Below, one piece after another: positions 49,339-58,553 of a DNA stretch of 64,000 nucleotides. A program made the position numbers and the translations under genes. Each line of letters begins with the position of its first letter. Position 1 is the stretch's first letter. The stretch spans positions 2,493,411 through 2,557,410 of the forward strand of contig NC_006370.1 in the NCBI RefSeq assembly GCF_000196255.1, in the 5' to 3' direction. The DNA is from Photobacterium profundum SS9 (GTDB lineage: Bacteria > Pseudomonadota > Gammaproteobacteria > Enterobacterales > Vibrionaceae). Under the pieces are notes generated by a model, which worked only from the letters and a program-made list of their open reading frames with translations, had not been told where the DNA came from and made no database searches.

Positions 49339-50100
49339 TTATTTTTTCTTACTAAATCCTGGCTTTTTTCTGTCTTTAATCTGGCTGAGCTTTAATTTTT
49401 CATTATTGATTAGCCCAGGATTACCATTGCGTACCGTTGTTAATATGTGGTGGATCCAAACAGGTAAATTCTCAGGTAAACGATAGAAAACCCATAAGCC
49501 TTCACGTTGATCTTTTAAAATTCCTGCATCACGCAATAGAGCAAGATGACGAGAAACTTTTGGCTGACTAACAGACAAGGCTTTCGTTAAATCGCCCACA
49601 GAAAGGGCAAACTCATCTTCAATCAACATCAAGATACGAAGACGAAGCGGATCACCCATGATCTTAAAAAGCTCAACAGGGCCAACAGCATCACTTTGAT
49701 CTTCACCATTTAGCATTAAAAATAGCGCAATTCTTGCTTTAAGCCCTTCATAAGTATCGACGAAACCTTGATCTCCTTCTAGTGGTTTAGGATCTTTAAA
49801 ATCCCAATGGATCAACGCATCCGATTCAGGGAATAGCCCACATTCATTACTCGCCTTATCACATAGCGTTATAACCACATCAAAGTGTTGATCATGTAAT
49901 GCCTCTACTGAAATGCTTTGAAGATTGTCACTATTCACATCATATTTAGTTAAAACAGTATAAACACGCTCATCGACAGTTTCGGGGCTCATACCCGCAC
50001 TCATCACTTCATAACTATCATCAGCCATGTGTCGCATTAATGCCTCAGCCAGTTGAGAACGTGCCGAATTGCCAGTGCAGAGAAAAAGTATTTTTTTCAT
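49339..50100 (-). CDS. Fusion of thioredoxin-type arsenate reductase (ArsC) and ArsR repressor
   Basis: A 253-aa fusion. Residues 1-135 form a low-molecular-weight phosphatase fold with P-loop LCTGNSAR (Cys8) and cysteines Cys80 and Cys87, spaced exactly as the catalytic Cys triad of thioredoxin-coupled ArsC (10, 82, 89 in S. aureus numbering). Residues about 140-230 form an ArsR winged helix (VELFKIMGDPLRLRIL, SVSQPKVSRHLALLRDAG). The C-terminal tail is Lys-rich. The ArsR part has no cysteine at all; the usual ELCVC metal motif is replaced by FALSVGDL. It heads the arsenate cluster, and is probably autoregulated. Confidence 0.92.
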   Translation of the reverse strand: MKKILFLCTGNSARSQLAEALMRHMADDSYEVMSAGMSPETVDERVYTVLTKYDVNSDNLQSISVEALHDQHFDVVITLCDKASNECGLFPESDALIHWDFKDPKPLEGDQGFVDTYEGLKARIALFLMLNGEDQSDAVGPVELFKIMGDPLRLRILMLIEDEFALSVGDLTKALSVSQPKVSRHLALLRDAGILKDQREGLWVFYRLPENLPVWIHHILTTVRNGNPGLINNEKLKLSQIKDRKKPGFSKKK

Positions 50101-50131
50101 ATGAGTCTTGATTTTCGATATTTGAAATCAT

Positions 50132-50153
50132 TATATACGACTAAGCATATATA
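50132..50153. promoter_or_regulatory. Candidate operator upstream of the arsC-arsR fusion
   Basis: Imperfect palindrome with TATATA arms at both ends (TATATACG / GCATATATA), 32 bases before the fusion ATG. It is the only dyad here that resembles an ArsR-type site. Confidence 0.35.
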
Positions 50154-50183
50154 TTAAAAGTCAGATATAGCGATTGTTGATAT

Positions 50184-50217
50184 AAAAATGCCACCTTGTG
50201 CATAGACAAAGGTGGCA
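50184..50217 (-). terminator. Terminator of the alpha/beta hydrolase gene
   Basis: TGCCACCTT / AAGGTGGCA perfect 9-bp stem with five U on the minus strand, downstream of the hydrolase stop. Confidence 0.85.
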
Positions 50218-50259
50218 ACAGGTAAACTTATATATGAGCGTTCAAATGCTCGTCGTTTT

Positions 50260-51369
50260 TCAACAACCAGAACGTAACGGGTCTTCACTTAGGTCAAAGG
50301 GTTGGATCGTATTATCTAGGATCCATTCTTTGATTTTCGACATGATAAGGGGATGAGAAAGCAAATCGAGATGGTTTATTCCCTCGCCTATCCACTTATG
50401 CTTAGGTGGGAAATCTAACCCAATATGTCCTGTTTCCGCATCACCTAATGCACTTGATACAGGTACAAGCCCATCGCCTAACATTTGACTTTTCTCATCG
50501 TAAAAATTATTCCCAAGGCAGCTCGCTATCGCATAACATGCGACCCCTTCTGGCAACGTAGGTCTCTTTTTAAGTACCTTTCTTGTTTCTTCATCTTGCT
50601 GCCAATCACTATGGCAAATAAAGCCATGGCTTAGGTCTCTTGTCCCGCTACTGCGGATTTCCGTTACTTTACTTAACACCTTTAAATACGGCGCATCTGC
50701 AACTCTTTCATCAACCCAGCTTGCTAGCTTAGCCAATGGAGCGCCATTATGTGGTGTACCTAATGTAATAAACGTGGTTAATTTATCTAACCAATCCACA
50801 TCATGCTGCTTGCCATAGTAACAAGCACTGCGAGTAACCAACCCGCCCATACTATGACCTACAATCACTAACTCAGTGACCGCACATGGCCAAGCGGCTA
50901 ATAACGCCTCAAGCTTTAAGGCAAACTCTTCGCCGTTAGCTGAAATATGCATGCCAGTGTTATAACGGAGGTAGATGGGGGTATAACCAAATGTCGCCAT
51001 GAAACGACCATGATCATGCTCTTTACGTAACCATTGCACATCATTCATGCACCAACCGTGTACGCAAAGTATAATTCTGTCTGTCGCTGCTGGCAGTTGA
51101 AGAGATAATAAAGCCGGATCGTCACTTAGCATTTGCTGCTGATCGCGAAACTGCATTTTTTGAGCAAAACGGCTGTCTCGCTGTTCAAGAGAATCACCTA
51201 CCATGCCATTTAAGGTAGCTATCACTGCATCACTCTGGACGGGTGGTAGACCCTGCTCGATAAATTCTGTGACTTTATCTTTAGCAACTCCGGTGTTCTC
51301 AGCCATTTTAGAAGAAATTTCATCTATGAATGCTTGGAATTTCTGACTCAGGTTATTCCTTGAAATCAT
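50260..51369 (-). CDS. Alpha/beta hydrolase, lipase-like
   Basis: A 369-aa serine hydrolase. The nucleophile elbow GHSMGG lies in IVGHSMGGLVTRSACYYG near residue 185. An oxyanion-type HGWCMND segment comes earlier (about residue 120), and the late His is probably in IGEGINHLDLLSHP near the C-terminus. An N-terminal helical part of about 70 residues resembles that of granule-bound esterases. No signal peptide is seen, so it may be intracellular. GAGG 10 bases before ATG 51369 decides the start; an upstream ATG at 51417 lacks one. Placement next to wax-ester genes suggests a role in neutral-lipid hydrolysis, an inference. Confidence 0.8.
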   Translation of the reverse strand: MISRNNLSQKFQAFIDEISSKMAENTGVAKDKVTEFIEQGLPPVQSDAVIATLNGMVGDSLEQRDSRFAQKMQFRDQQQMLSDDPALLSLQLPAATDRIILCVHGWCMNDVQWLRKEHDHGRFMATFGYTPIYLRYNTGMHISANGEEFALKLEALLAAWPCAVTELVIVGHSMGGLVTRSACYYGKQHDVDWLDKLTTFITLGTPHNGAPLAKLASWVDERVADAPYLKVLSKVTEIRSSGTRDLSHGFICHSDWQQDEETRKVLKKRPTLPEGVACYAIASCLGNNFYDEKSQMLGDGLVPVSSALGDAETGHIGLDFPPKHKWIGEGINHLDLLSHPLIMSKIKEWILDNTIQPFDLSEDPLRSGC

Positions 51370-51650
51370 ACTCACACCTCGATTTGTGGTTCTAAATGCC
51401 TTCATATAGTGATACATCTTTCCTAATATGTTAGCAGCCTATTAGCAAAGACTTATTATTCAATATCTATACAATCATACATTGTATTGGCAATACATAT
51501 TTATATAACACTTTAGTAGATTTAACTGAAATGAAAAAGCAGAAGGGGAAATAATAGAACACTGGGATTGAAATGAAAAAATATAACATTAAAAATCTGA
51601 CATAAGATTATAATAAATAAAATTAGAATAATCACCCTAACTTTTACTTT

Positions 51651-51690
51651 AAGCATAAAAAGGCTGAAATAGTTCAGCCTTTTTATGCTT
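51651..51690 (-). terminator. Terminator of the GMC oxidoreductase gene
   Basis: AAAAAGGCTGAA / TTCAGCCTTTTT perfect stem, extended to 18 bp by flanking AAGCAT / ATGCTT. Loop ATAG. Confidence 0.9.
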
Positions 51691-51703
51691 ACAAATAATA
51701 CCA

Positions 51704-53341
51704 TTAAGCTTTTGTTGTTTCTTTTACCTTTATTTCAGTATTCTTCTTTTTATAATCAGCCAAAATCATATCAGCTGCTTTTTCAGCAATCATAATGGTC
51801 GGCGCATTAGTATTACCGCCAATTAAAGTAGGCATGATTGATGCGTCTACAACACGTAAACCTTTAAGGCCAATAACCTTTAGTGCTGGGTCAACAACCG
51901 CTTGATCATCAACACCCATTTTACAAGTGCCAACTGGATGGTAAATCGACTCTGCTTTTCGGCGAATAAACGCTTCTAACTCTTCGTCTGTTTGAACCTC
52001 TTTCCCTGGAAATACTTCAACGCCTCGGTAATGTTCAAAAGCTGGTTGCTTCAAAATTTCACGAGACATCTTAATGCCTTTTATCAAGATTTTGATGTCT
52101 TCTTTGTTCTCTAAATAACGAGCATTAATCAATGGAGGAACAGCGGGATCTGCACTTCTTAATGTCAGTTCTCCTCGGCTTTTAGGGCGAAGATTACACG
52201 CATGTAATGAATAACCATGCCTAACTGTTTGCAATAGATTAAGACCATGATTATCAAGAAAACACGGTGAAAAGTGAAATTGGACATCAGGCACAGCAAG
52301 GGAGGGGTCACTCTTTACAAAGCCACCAGCCTCCGCAATGTTTGTGGTGAAGTTACCCTTTCGAAATAATAAAAAGTCAAAAATACCTTTAATCGAACGC
52401 ATTAAGGCAACAGGTGAAAAACCAACAGAGTGAAAAGTACGCTCACGGGTTACAGCCAGTACATCAAGATGATCTTGTAAATTTTTACCTACGCCATCAA
52501 GCTCACAAACTTGCTCTATACCATGCTGATTCAAAACATCTTTACTACCAACACCAGAAACTAATAAGAGCTGAGGACTATTGATTGCCCCCCCACTAAG
52601 AATGACTTCTTTCGTTGCGGTTATCGTATGTGTTTTACCCTTTTTAAGGTAATCGATACCGACTGCGACTTTACCATCAAAGTTAATTTTTGTCGTCAGT
52701 GCATCGGTAATAACGGTAAGGTTTTCTCTTTGTTCGACTGGCCGTAAATACCCAACTGCAGAGCTACAACGCTGACCATTTTTTTGCGTTACCTGATAAT
52801 AGCCGACACCTTCTTGATCTTCACCGTTAAAGTCATCCGTTAGCTTATGCCCAGCTTGCTGCGAAGCGTTAAGAAACGCTTTTGATAATGGATTTTTTGT
52901 CCGTAAATCAGCGACATTTAACGGACCACCCGCACCATGATAAGTACAAGCACCACGCTCTTGGTGTTGTGCCTTTTTAAAGTAAGGGAGCACATCACTA
53001 TAACCCCAGCCGTCATTACCTAATGTTACCCATTCATCGTAATCACACGCATGCCCACGGATGTAACACATCGCATTAGAAGCACTACTTCCTCCTAGTG
53101 TCTTACCACGAGGCCAAAATAACTTTCGTCCGCCAAGGTGTGATTCTTGCTCGGTATAATAACGCCAATTCATTTTTTTTGAATGCATCATTCCAATCAA
53201 ACCCAATGGAACATGCACCATTATACTTGAATCTTTTGGCCCTGCTTCTACCAAACAAACTTTTATTTTTTTATCGGCTGACAATCTATTAGCAAGTACA
53301 CACCCTGCAGATCCTGCACCTACAATTATAAAGTCATACAT
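51704..53341 (-). CDS. GMC-family flavin alcohol/choline dehydrogenase-like oxidoreductase
   Basis: FAD enzyme of 545 aa. The N-terminal [19 protein letters not shown] is the ADP-binding fold. GMC signatures 1 and 2 are [19 protein letters not shown] and [17 protein letters not shown]. The catalytic His region is [13 protein letters not shown], and the C-terminal [18 protein letters not shown] matches choline dehydrogenases and AlkJ-type alcohol dehydrogenases. Position back-to-back with a fatty acyl-CoA reductase favours long-chain alcohol oxidation over choline, since no bet genes are near. This is an inference from context. The C-terminus carries a Lys-rich tail. Confidence 0.88.
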   Translation of the reverse strand: MYDFIIVGAGSAGCVLANRLSADKKIKVCLVEAGPKDSSIMVHVPLGLIGMMHSKKMNWRYYTEQESHLGGRKLFWPRGKTLGGSSASNAMCYIRGHACDYDEWVTLGNDGWGYSDVLPYFKKAQHQERGACTYHGAGGPLNVADLRTKNPLSKAFLNASQQAGHKLTDDFNGEDQEGVGYYQVTQKNGQRCSSAVGYLRPVEQRENLTVITDALTTKINFDGKVAVGIDYLKKGKTHTITATKEVILSGGAINSPQLLLVSGVGSKDVLNQHGIEQVCELDGVGKNLQDHLDVLAVTRERTFHSVGFSPVALMRSIKGIFDFLLFRKGNFTTNIAEAGGFVKSDPSLAVPDVQFHFSPCFLDNHGLNLLQTVRHGYSLHACNLRPKSRGELTLRSADPAVPPLINARYLENKEDIKILIKGIKMSREILKQPAFEHYRGVEVFPGKEVQTDEELEAFIRRKAESIYHPVGTCKMGVDDQAVVDPALKVIGLKGLRVVDASIMPTLIGGNTNAPTIMIAEKAADMILADYKKKNTEIKVKETTKA

Positions 53342-53645
53342 AATACCCTCTCACATTCATTGTAATGATTATTGCCAGCCAAACTTATTAAAAGTTAATA
53401 TTGTTATTATAAATAAATGTTGTTTTTAATATAAAATCGCTCTTTAGTAACATTATAAATCATAGTGTAACTTCCAAAAAAACTTATTAAATTTTTCATT
53501 TAAGGTGAAATAAGGCCGTTAATTTAAATAAAAAGGTGATCTGTTTAATAGTTTCAAAGATTTAGTGACGACAAGAGCTCTGACCAGTGTATTTTGTATT
53601 TCTAAAAGGAATGTTATTAGATCAGTTGTATATTAAGGAGAGAAC
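53342..53645. other. Divergent promoter region between GMC oxidoreductase and fatty acyl-CoA reductase
   Basis: About 300 AT-rich bases that must hold both promoters. AAGGAGAG precedes ATG 53646. A FadR-like operator candidate is listed separately. Confidence 0.5.
53573..53589. promoter_or_regulatory. Possible FadR-like operator
   Basis: The 17-mer AAGAGCTCTGACCAGTG matches the enterobacterial FadR consensus in 13 positions by eye, including the strong right half TCTGACCAGT. It lies 57 bases before the fatty acyl-CoA reductase ATG. Acyl-CoA control of this gene would make sense, but is inferred. Confidence 0.35.
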
Positions 53646-55637
53646 ATGGCATATTTTTTGACTGGCGGAACAGGTTTTCTTGGCCGAAACCTCATCACCA
53701 GACTTTTAAAACGAGAAGGCACGATTTACGTCCTTTGTCATAATGAACAATCACAAGATATACTCGAAGCTCACATAGAGAAATGGTCTATTCCAGCGGG
53801 TCGTATCTTACCTATCACAGGGGATTTAACGCAGGCTGGTTTAGGTTTAGCCAAAGAAGATATTAAAAAATTATCTGGCTCTATTACGCATTTTTTCCAC
53901 CTTGCGGCTATTTATGATTTAAATGCCACAGCCGAAATACAAGAAGCCGTCAACATCGAAGGGACACAAAATGCTGTCGATGCGGCTGAAAATTTACAAG
54001 CAGGTTGCTTCCATCACATCAGCTCAATTGCAGCAGCTGGCTTGTACGAAGGGCACTTCCGCGAAGATATGTTCGATGAAGCAGAAAATCTAGATCACCC
54101 TTACTTCTCAACCAAACACTTATCAGAGAAAGTGGTTCGTGAAAAATGTAAAGTCCCTTTTCGTGTGTACCGTCCGGGTATGGTTGTGGGCGATTCAAAA
54201 ACGGGGATTGCAGATCGTGCCGATGGGCCGTACTACTTCTTCAAAATGATACAACGCATTCGTAATGTATTGCCTGCATGGGTACCAACTATTGGTTTAG
54301 AAGGCGGACGTCTTAATATCGTACCAGTTGATTACGTTGTTGATGCACTAGACTATATTGCGCATAAAGATGGCTTAGATAATCGTTGTTTTCACCTAAC
54401 AGATCCTAAACCTTACCGTTCAGGTGAAGTGCTTAATATTTTTGCTGAAGCGGGCCATGCGCCTCGTATGGCATTACGTTTAGATGCACGCTTATTTGGC
54501 TTTATTCCCAATCAAATGAAGAACGCTATTTTATCGTTACCAACGATTAAACAAATTAGCGACGTAACGATGAAAGATCTTGGTATTCCTTCATCAGCAT
54601 TACAATTCTTCACCTACCCTACAGAATTTGATTGCCGTGAAACGCAAAAAGCCCTAAAAGGCTCTGGCATTGAGTGCCCTCGCTTACCAAGCTATGCCCC
54701 TGCAATTTGGGATTATTGGGAGCGTCACCTTGACCCAGAGATCTCGGGTGATCGCAGCCTTAAAGGTCGCGTAGAAAATAAGATCATTTTGATCACTGGT
54801 GCAAGCTCAGGCATTGGGCAAGCAACAGCGTTCAAACTTGCCGAGAATGGCGCACAAATGATTTTGGTTGCTCGTGATGAAGAGAAACTAGCTAATACTA
54901 GAATGGAAGTAGAAGAACGTGGTGGTATCGCGCATACATACCAGTGCGATTTATCCAAAATAGAACAGGTAGATACGCTTGTTGAGAATATCTTGGCCGA
55001 TCATGGCCGTGTTGATATCTTAATCAATAACGCAGGTCGATCGATTCGTCGCTCTGTTGCGAATTCCGTTGATCGTTTTCATGACTTTGAACGCACAATG
55101 CAGCTTAACTACTTTGGCGCATTGAAACTAACCTTAGGCTTACTACCAAGTATGGAAGCACAAGGTGGCGGCCATGTTATTAATATTTCATCCATTGGCG
55201 TACTCACTAACGCCCCTCGTTTCTCTGCTTATGTTGCTTCAAAAGCAGCGATGGATGCATTTACACGCTGTGCAGCCTCTGAATATTCAGACATGAACAT
55301 TAACTTCACAACGATCAACATGCCTTTAGTGGCAACACCAATGATCGCGCCAACGAAGATCTACAAATCGGTACCAACATTATCGCCAGATCAAGCTGCT
55401 GATTTATTAGCAACGGCAATCATTGATAAGCCAAAGCGTATTGCGACTAAGTTAGGTATTTTCGGTTCCGTTCTTCATGCCCTTTTCCCTAAACTTGCTG
55501 AAATAATCATGAACAGTAGCTTCCGCATGTTCCCTGATTCGAAAGAAAGTGAGCAAAGTAAAGAGGATAAAACAGAAAAAGCATCATCAGCAGAGCTAAT
55601 GGCATTCTCTGCACTACTACGTGGTATTCACTTGTAG
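53646..55637 (+). CDS. Bifunctional fatty acyl-CoA reductase (acyl-CoA to fatty alcohol)
   Basis: A 663-aa NADPH-dependent enzyme. Its length and two-part layout match the Marinobacter alcohol-forming acyl-CoA reductase for wax-ester synthesis. N-terminal atypical extended SDR (about residues 1-370): FLTGGTGFLGRNL, catalytic YFSTK, and the VYRPGMVVGDS and GGRLNIVPVDYV blocks. C-terminal classical SDR (about 375-640): LITGASSGIGQA, NNAG, and the active-site SAYVASKAA. The tail AELMAFSALLRGIHL is also conserved. The two domains reduce acyl-CoA to aldehyde and aldehyde to alcohol. It is first of a two-gene unit with acbP, and divergent from the GMC dehydrogenase. Confidence 0.92.
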   Translation: MAYFLTGGTGFLGRNLITRLLKREGTIYVLCHNEQSQDILEAHIEKWSIPAGRILPITGDLTQAGLGLAKEDIKKLSGSITHFFHLAAIYDLNATAEIQEAVNIEGTQNAVDAAENLQAGCFHHISSIAAAGLYEGHFREDMFDEAENLDHPYFSTKHLSEKVVREKCKVPFRVYRPGMVVGDSKTGIADRADGPYYFFKMIQRIRNVLPAWVPTIGLEGGRLNIVPVDYVVDALDYIAHKDGLDNRCFHLTDPKPYRSGEVLNIFAEAGHAPRMALRLDARLFGFIPNQMKNAILSLPTIKQISDVTMKDLGIPSSALQFFTYPTEFDCRETQKALKGSGIECPRLPSYAPAIWDYWERHLDPEISGDRSLKGRVENKIILITGASSGIGQATAFKLAENGAQMILVARDEEKLANTRMEVEERGGIAHTYQCDLSKIEQVDTLVENILADHGRVDILINNAGRSIRRSVANSVDRFHDFERTMQLNYFGALKLTLGLLPSMEAQGGGHVINISSIGVLTNAPRFSAYVASKAAMDAFTRCAASEYSDMNINFTTINMPLVATPMIAPTKIYKSVPTLSPDQAADLLATAIIDKPKRIATKLGIFGSVLHALFPKLAEIIMNSSFRMFPDSKESEQSKEDKTEKASSAELMAFSALLRGIHL

Positions 55638-55706
55638 TTTAAAAACCCACCTTCATCGGTGGCTAGGTATTAACAACTTTATAATTTTAATTAAGGATAG
55701 AAAATC

Positions 55707-55973
55707 ATGGCAGATTTAAAAGCAAGCTTTGAACAAGCACAGTTAGACGTTAAGAAACTGACTCAGCGTCCAACAAACGATGAATTGCTTACAATGTATT
55801 CTTTGTTCAAGCAAGCCACTGATGGTGACGTACACGGCAAGCGTCCTGGTATGTTTGACTTTAAAGGGGCGGCAAAATACGAAGCATGGGAAAAGCAAAA
55901 AGGAATGGATGCTGAAACTGCGATGCAGAAGTATGTTGACCAAGTAGAAAAAATGGCAGCAACTTACGCATAA
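55707..55973 (+). CDS. Acyl-CoA-binding protein
   Basis: An 88-aa four-helix ACBP. Conserved positions are visible: LLTMYSLFKQATDGDVHG (acyl-CoA-binding Tyr/Lys), the RPGMFDFKGAAKYEAWEKQKG block with its core Trp, and the final helix. ACBPs are common in eukaryotes but uncommon in bacteria. It binds C14-C20 acyl-CoA with high affinity. AAGGATAG lies 9 bases before the ATG, 69 bases after the reductase, so both are probably co-transcribed. Location between the reductase and wax synthase suggests delivery of acyl-CoA to both. Confidence 0.92.
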   Translation: MADLKASFEQAQLDVKKLTQRPTNDELLTMYSLFKQATDGDVHGKRPGMFDFKGAAKYEAWEKQKGMDAETAMQKYVDQVEKMAATYA

Positions 55974-55995
55974 TCCATACGTAGCAAAATACTAT

Positions 55996-56023
55996 AAGAC
56001 CGCACTTAATGCGGTCTTTTTTT
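55996..56023 (+). terminator. Terminator after the acyl-CoA-binding protein
   Basis: AAGACCGCA / TGCGGTCTT perfect 9-bp stem, 5-base loop and a run of T. Confidence 0.9.
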
Positions 56024-56031
56024 ATGCGCAG

Positions 56032-56065
56032 AAAAAACCGCAACCTATAAGCTATAGATTGCGGT
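56032..56065 (-). terminator. Terminator of the wax synthase gene
   Basis: CCGCAA / TTGCGG plus inner CTATA / TATAG stem; six U on the minus strand. Confidence 0.8.
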
Positions 56066-56095
56066 AACAAGGGAAAGAATGTCTTTCTTATTATG

Positions 56096-57775
56096 TTATG
56101 AAGCTGATGAACCCGTTTTGGGGATGATATCGAGCACGACGGGTTGATTCATTAACTCTTCGTTTATCGGCTTAACCGCAGGATCAATCTCGATAGTTTT
56201 AGAAAGCATCGCAGTTAACTGTGATAATTGCTTTTCCAGATGATCTACTCGCTGCTGTTTCTCTATATACAAACGTTCAAATTCAGCATCATCTGGCGTA
56301 AGGGCTTCTCGTGCTGCAAGCACCGCCATTTCAACCGCCACTGTCTCGCTATCATGGCTTTCCATCTGCTCTGATACTGCTGACACTGCTGTATCCATGA
56401 TATCTTGCTCTAACTCATTTAAGGCCTCTTCCATATACCCTGCAATCACCTCAAACCCAGGCAAAGACTGGCTACATGCAACCAATGAGTAGTACATCTG
56501 CCCGGCATTACTAAAGAATGTAATATTCAATGTTTGCCCTGGCATCAGTAGCGATACTGGATATTGCTCTTTCACCTTTGCACCCATGAAATACAAGGTG
56601 TCTTTTACACCCGGTATATTAGAGATGAGCAAGTTACTTACAGGCGGAATAAACCCATTTAAGCCAAATTTACCGCTAATTAAAGACGCACCATTAACAA
56701 GCAGAGAATAATTAATATAAGCATCAGGTGAAATATTTAAGGCTTCATTTTTTAGATCAACCGTTGCCTGTTGAATCGCTTCTAATCGCTCTAATGACGT
56801 TAAGTGCGATCGTCCCAGCTCAACATGCCCGACAGACATCTTATTACCTTTACTTTCCAACTCTCCTTTATTACGAAGACTCATTGGCATCATGGCAACT
56901 AACGGTTTTCTTAAAGGTAACGAGCGATCATTTAAGTAACGATTCAAAGCAATATCGCTTACCGTAAAGAGTACATCATTCATTGATGAACCCGTTATGC
57001 GGCTAAGCTGATTCAATCTACCCATTGAAAACTGACCAAGACTCACCGCTCGGCTACGCTTAGGGCTCAAGTTAAAAGGCGTTTTTGGTGCTGTAAACGG
57101 CACCTTCAAATCACAATCAGCCAGCTTTACCGCTTTTAATGCAAGCTTACTACCCAGTCGGAACATTGATGGAATAAGCGATATTTGCTTTGATGCTTGC
57201 GTGGCTGTTTTTATTACCATGTTGGTAAGGCGTGTTTCTGCACGGCGCTCTGATGCCGTTTTACGTAAATCACACTGCCAAATAGGCTGGCTAAATGAGT
57301 CTTCAGGGTTTGTGGCACAACTTCGGGTAAATAAACTACTGGCACGAACACCATCCGCCATTGAATGGTGGACTTTAAATATAATCGCCACACGATTATT
57401 TTCAAGACCACCAATCACCCATACTTCCCACATTGGTCGACTTCGATCCAATACTTGACCATGTAAACGACCAACAACTTGTTGTAACTGTTGGTCATTT
57501 CCAGGTGATGGAAGCATAGTGATACGTAAATGATCTTCTAAATTCACTTTCGGAAGTGTTTGCCAGCTTGGTTTGCCCGTAAACGACCACTGAAGCTTCC
57601 AATTAAAAGGTGCTGTCACGTCAGTTTGCTGTAAAAATTCACCATAGAGATCTTGCGCATACGTAGCCGCATGCTCTTTAGGCGGTTCTAATATAACTAA
57701 ACCAGTTACATGCATTGGTGTTTTGTCAGATTCAAAAATAATGAAACTTAAGTCGAGAAGAGACAAACTAGGCAT
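56096..57775 (-). CDS. Wax ester synthase/acyl-CoA:diacylglycerol acyltransferase
   Basis: A 559-aa acyltransferase that joins acyl-CoA to a fatty alcohol (wax ester) or diacylglycerol. The condensing motif HHSMADG is at residues 136-142. The MPSLSLLDLSFIIFESDKTPMHVTGL start and the C-terminal VSNLLISNIPGVKDTLYFMGAKV block are typical of WS/DGAT. Known enzymes have about 455-475 aa. Here about 100 extra C-terminal residues follow, with acidic stretches and a heptad-like VDHLEKQLSQLTAMLSK. It is transcribed with the downstream... phasin partner on the same strand (phasin gene upstream, 11-base spacing). Convergent with acbP. Confidence 0.92.
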   Translation of the reverse strand: MPSLSLLDLSFIIFESDKTPMHVTGLVILEPPKEHAATYAQDLYGEFLQQTDVTAPFNWKLQWSFTGKPSWQTLPKVNLEDHLRITMLPSPGNDQQLQQVVGRLHGQVLDRSRPMWEVWVIGGLENNRVAIIFKVHHSMADGVRASSLFTRSCATNPEDSFSQPIWQCDLRKTASERRAETRLTNMVIKTATQASKQISLIPSMFRLGSKLALKAVKLADCDLKVPFTAPKTPFNLSPKRSRAVSLGQFSMGRLNQLSRITGSSMNDVLFTVSDIALNRYLNDRSLPLRKPLVAMMPMSLRNKGELESKGNKMSVGHVELGRSHLTSLERLEAIQQATVDLKNEALNISPDAYINYSLLVNGASLISGKFGLNGFIPPVSNLLISNIPGVKDTLYFMGAKVKEQYPVSLLMPGQTLNITFFSNAGQMYYSLVACSQSLPGFEVIAGYMEEALNELEQDIMDTAVSAVSEQMESHDSETVAVEMAVLAAREALTPDDAEFERLYIEKQQRVDHLEKQLSQLTAMLSKTIEIDPAVKPINEELMNQPVVLDIIPKTGSSAS

Positions 57776-57786
57776 AGATGTTCCTC

Positions 57787-58143
57787 TTATTTTTGCAAAA
57801 GCTTATCAACAGCTGCCGTTAACGTATCAATACGCTCTTCAAGGCCTGATAATTTAGTGCGGTCGATACCGCTTGTACGGCGAATAACATAATTTACCTG
57901 CTTTTCGACGTTACCTAAAACGACTTTTTTGGTGGAATCAATACGTTGCTTACTCTCGGTTTCAACATATTCACCTTTATCAACTAAAGCGCGGAACTGG
58001 CTACTTAACAAACCTTGAGTTTGCTGTTTTTGTTCCATACCTTTGCTATAAGCACCTAGACCCGCTAAATAAATAGTGCGAGCAGTCTCTTCACCAGCAG
58101 AAGTAACAGATTTAACACTTCCGATTATATTTTTGAGCATCAT
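57787..58143 (-). CDS. Phasin-like granule-associated protein
   Basis: A 118-aa protein of the phasin/PhaI type: SAGEETARTIYLAGLGAYSKGMEQ is the recognisable core, with a long amphipathic helix and a C-terminal leucine heptad stretch (LEERIDTLTAAVDKLLQK). Phasins coat polyhydroxyalkanoate granules; here neighbouring genes make wax esters or triacylglycerol instead, so the granule may be a lipid droplet. It lies 11 bases before the wax synthase on the same strand, indicating co-transcription. No PHA synthase is in this window. Confidence 0.8.
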   Translation of the reverse strand: MMLKNIIGSVKSVTSAGEETARTIYLAGLGAYSKGMEQKQQTQGLLSSQFRALVDKGEYVETESKQRIDSTKKVVLGNVEKQVNYVIRRTSGIDRTKLSGLEERIDTLTAAVDKLLQK

Positions 58144-58553
58144 AATTAATTCCCTTACTTATTATTAGCCTGCTTCTTATTACAAAAAACAAATAAAAGA
58201 AACAATGGCATCTATCATTAAAATAAGGTTAGCAATTAAAATTAGATCATTCTTTCTAATTTTTAAATTAGAACACCGCTTAGATCACAAAAACAAAACA
58301 ACAATAATTTTATTTAAAATCAAAAGCTTAAGCCAAACAATAGCCCTTCTCTTTTATTTTAGAATACTCAACCTATTCTCTTGACTTATTTCACCCAACT
58401 ATCTGTGATTGGGTTCAACATATTGAAATAAAATTCAATTTTCAATAGACAACTAGAGTCATAACTCTATCCTTAAATAGTATAAAGATAATAATAAAAC
58501 AACTTAGCAAACACTCGCCACCAATAGTAAATATAGTGAAAAAGGAATTTGTC
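58144..58553. other. Divergent region between phasin and acetyl-CoA hydrolase genes
   Basis: About 410 AT-rich bases with no supported gene or obvious dyad. It must contain the two divergent promoters. AAGGA 7 bases before ATG 58554 is the next ribosome-binding site. Confidence 0.4.

Noticed and set aside
57787..58143. Polyhydroxyalkanoate operon
   Set aside because: A phasin-like gene is present, but no PHA synthase, ketothiolase or acetoacetyl-CoA reductase is in the window.
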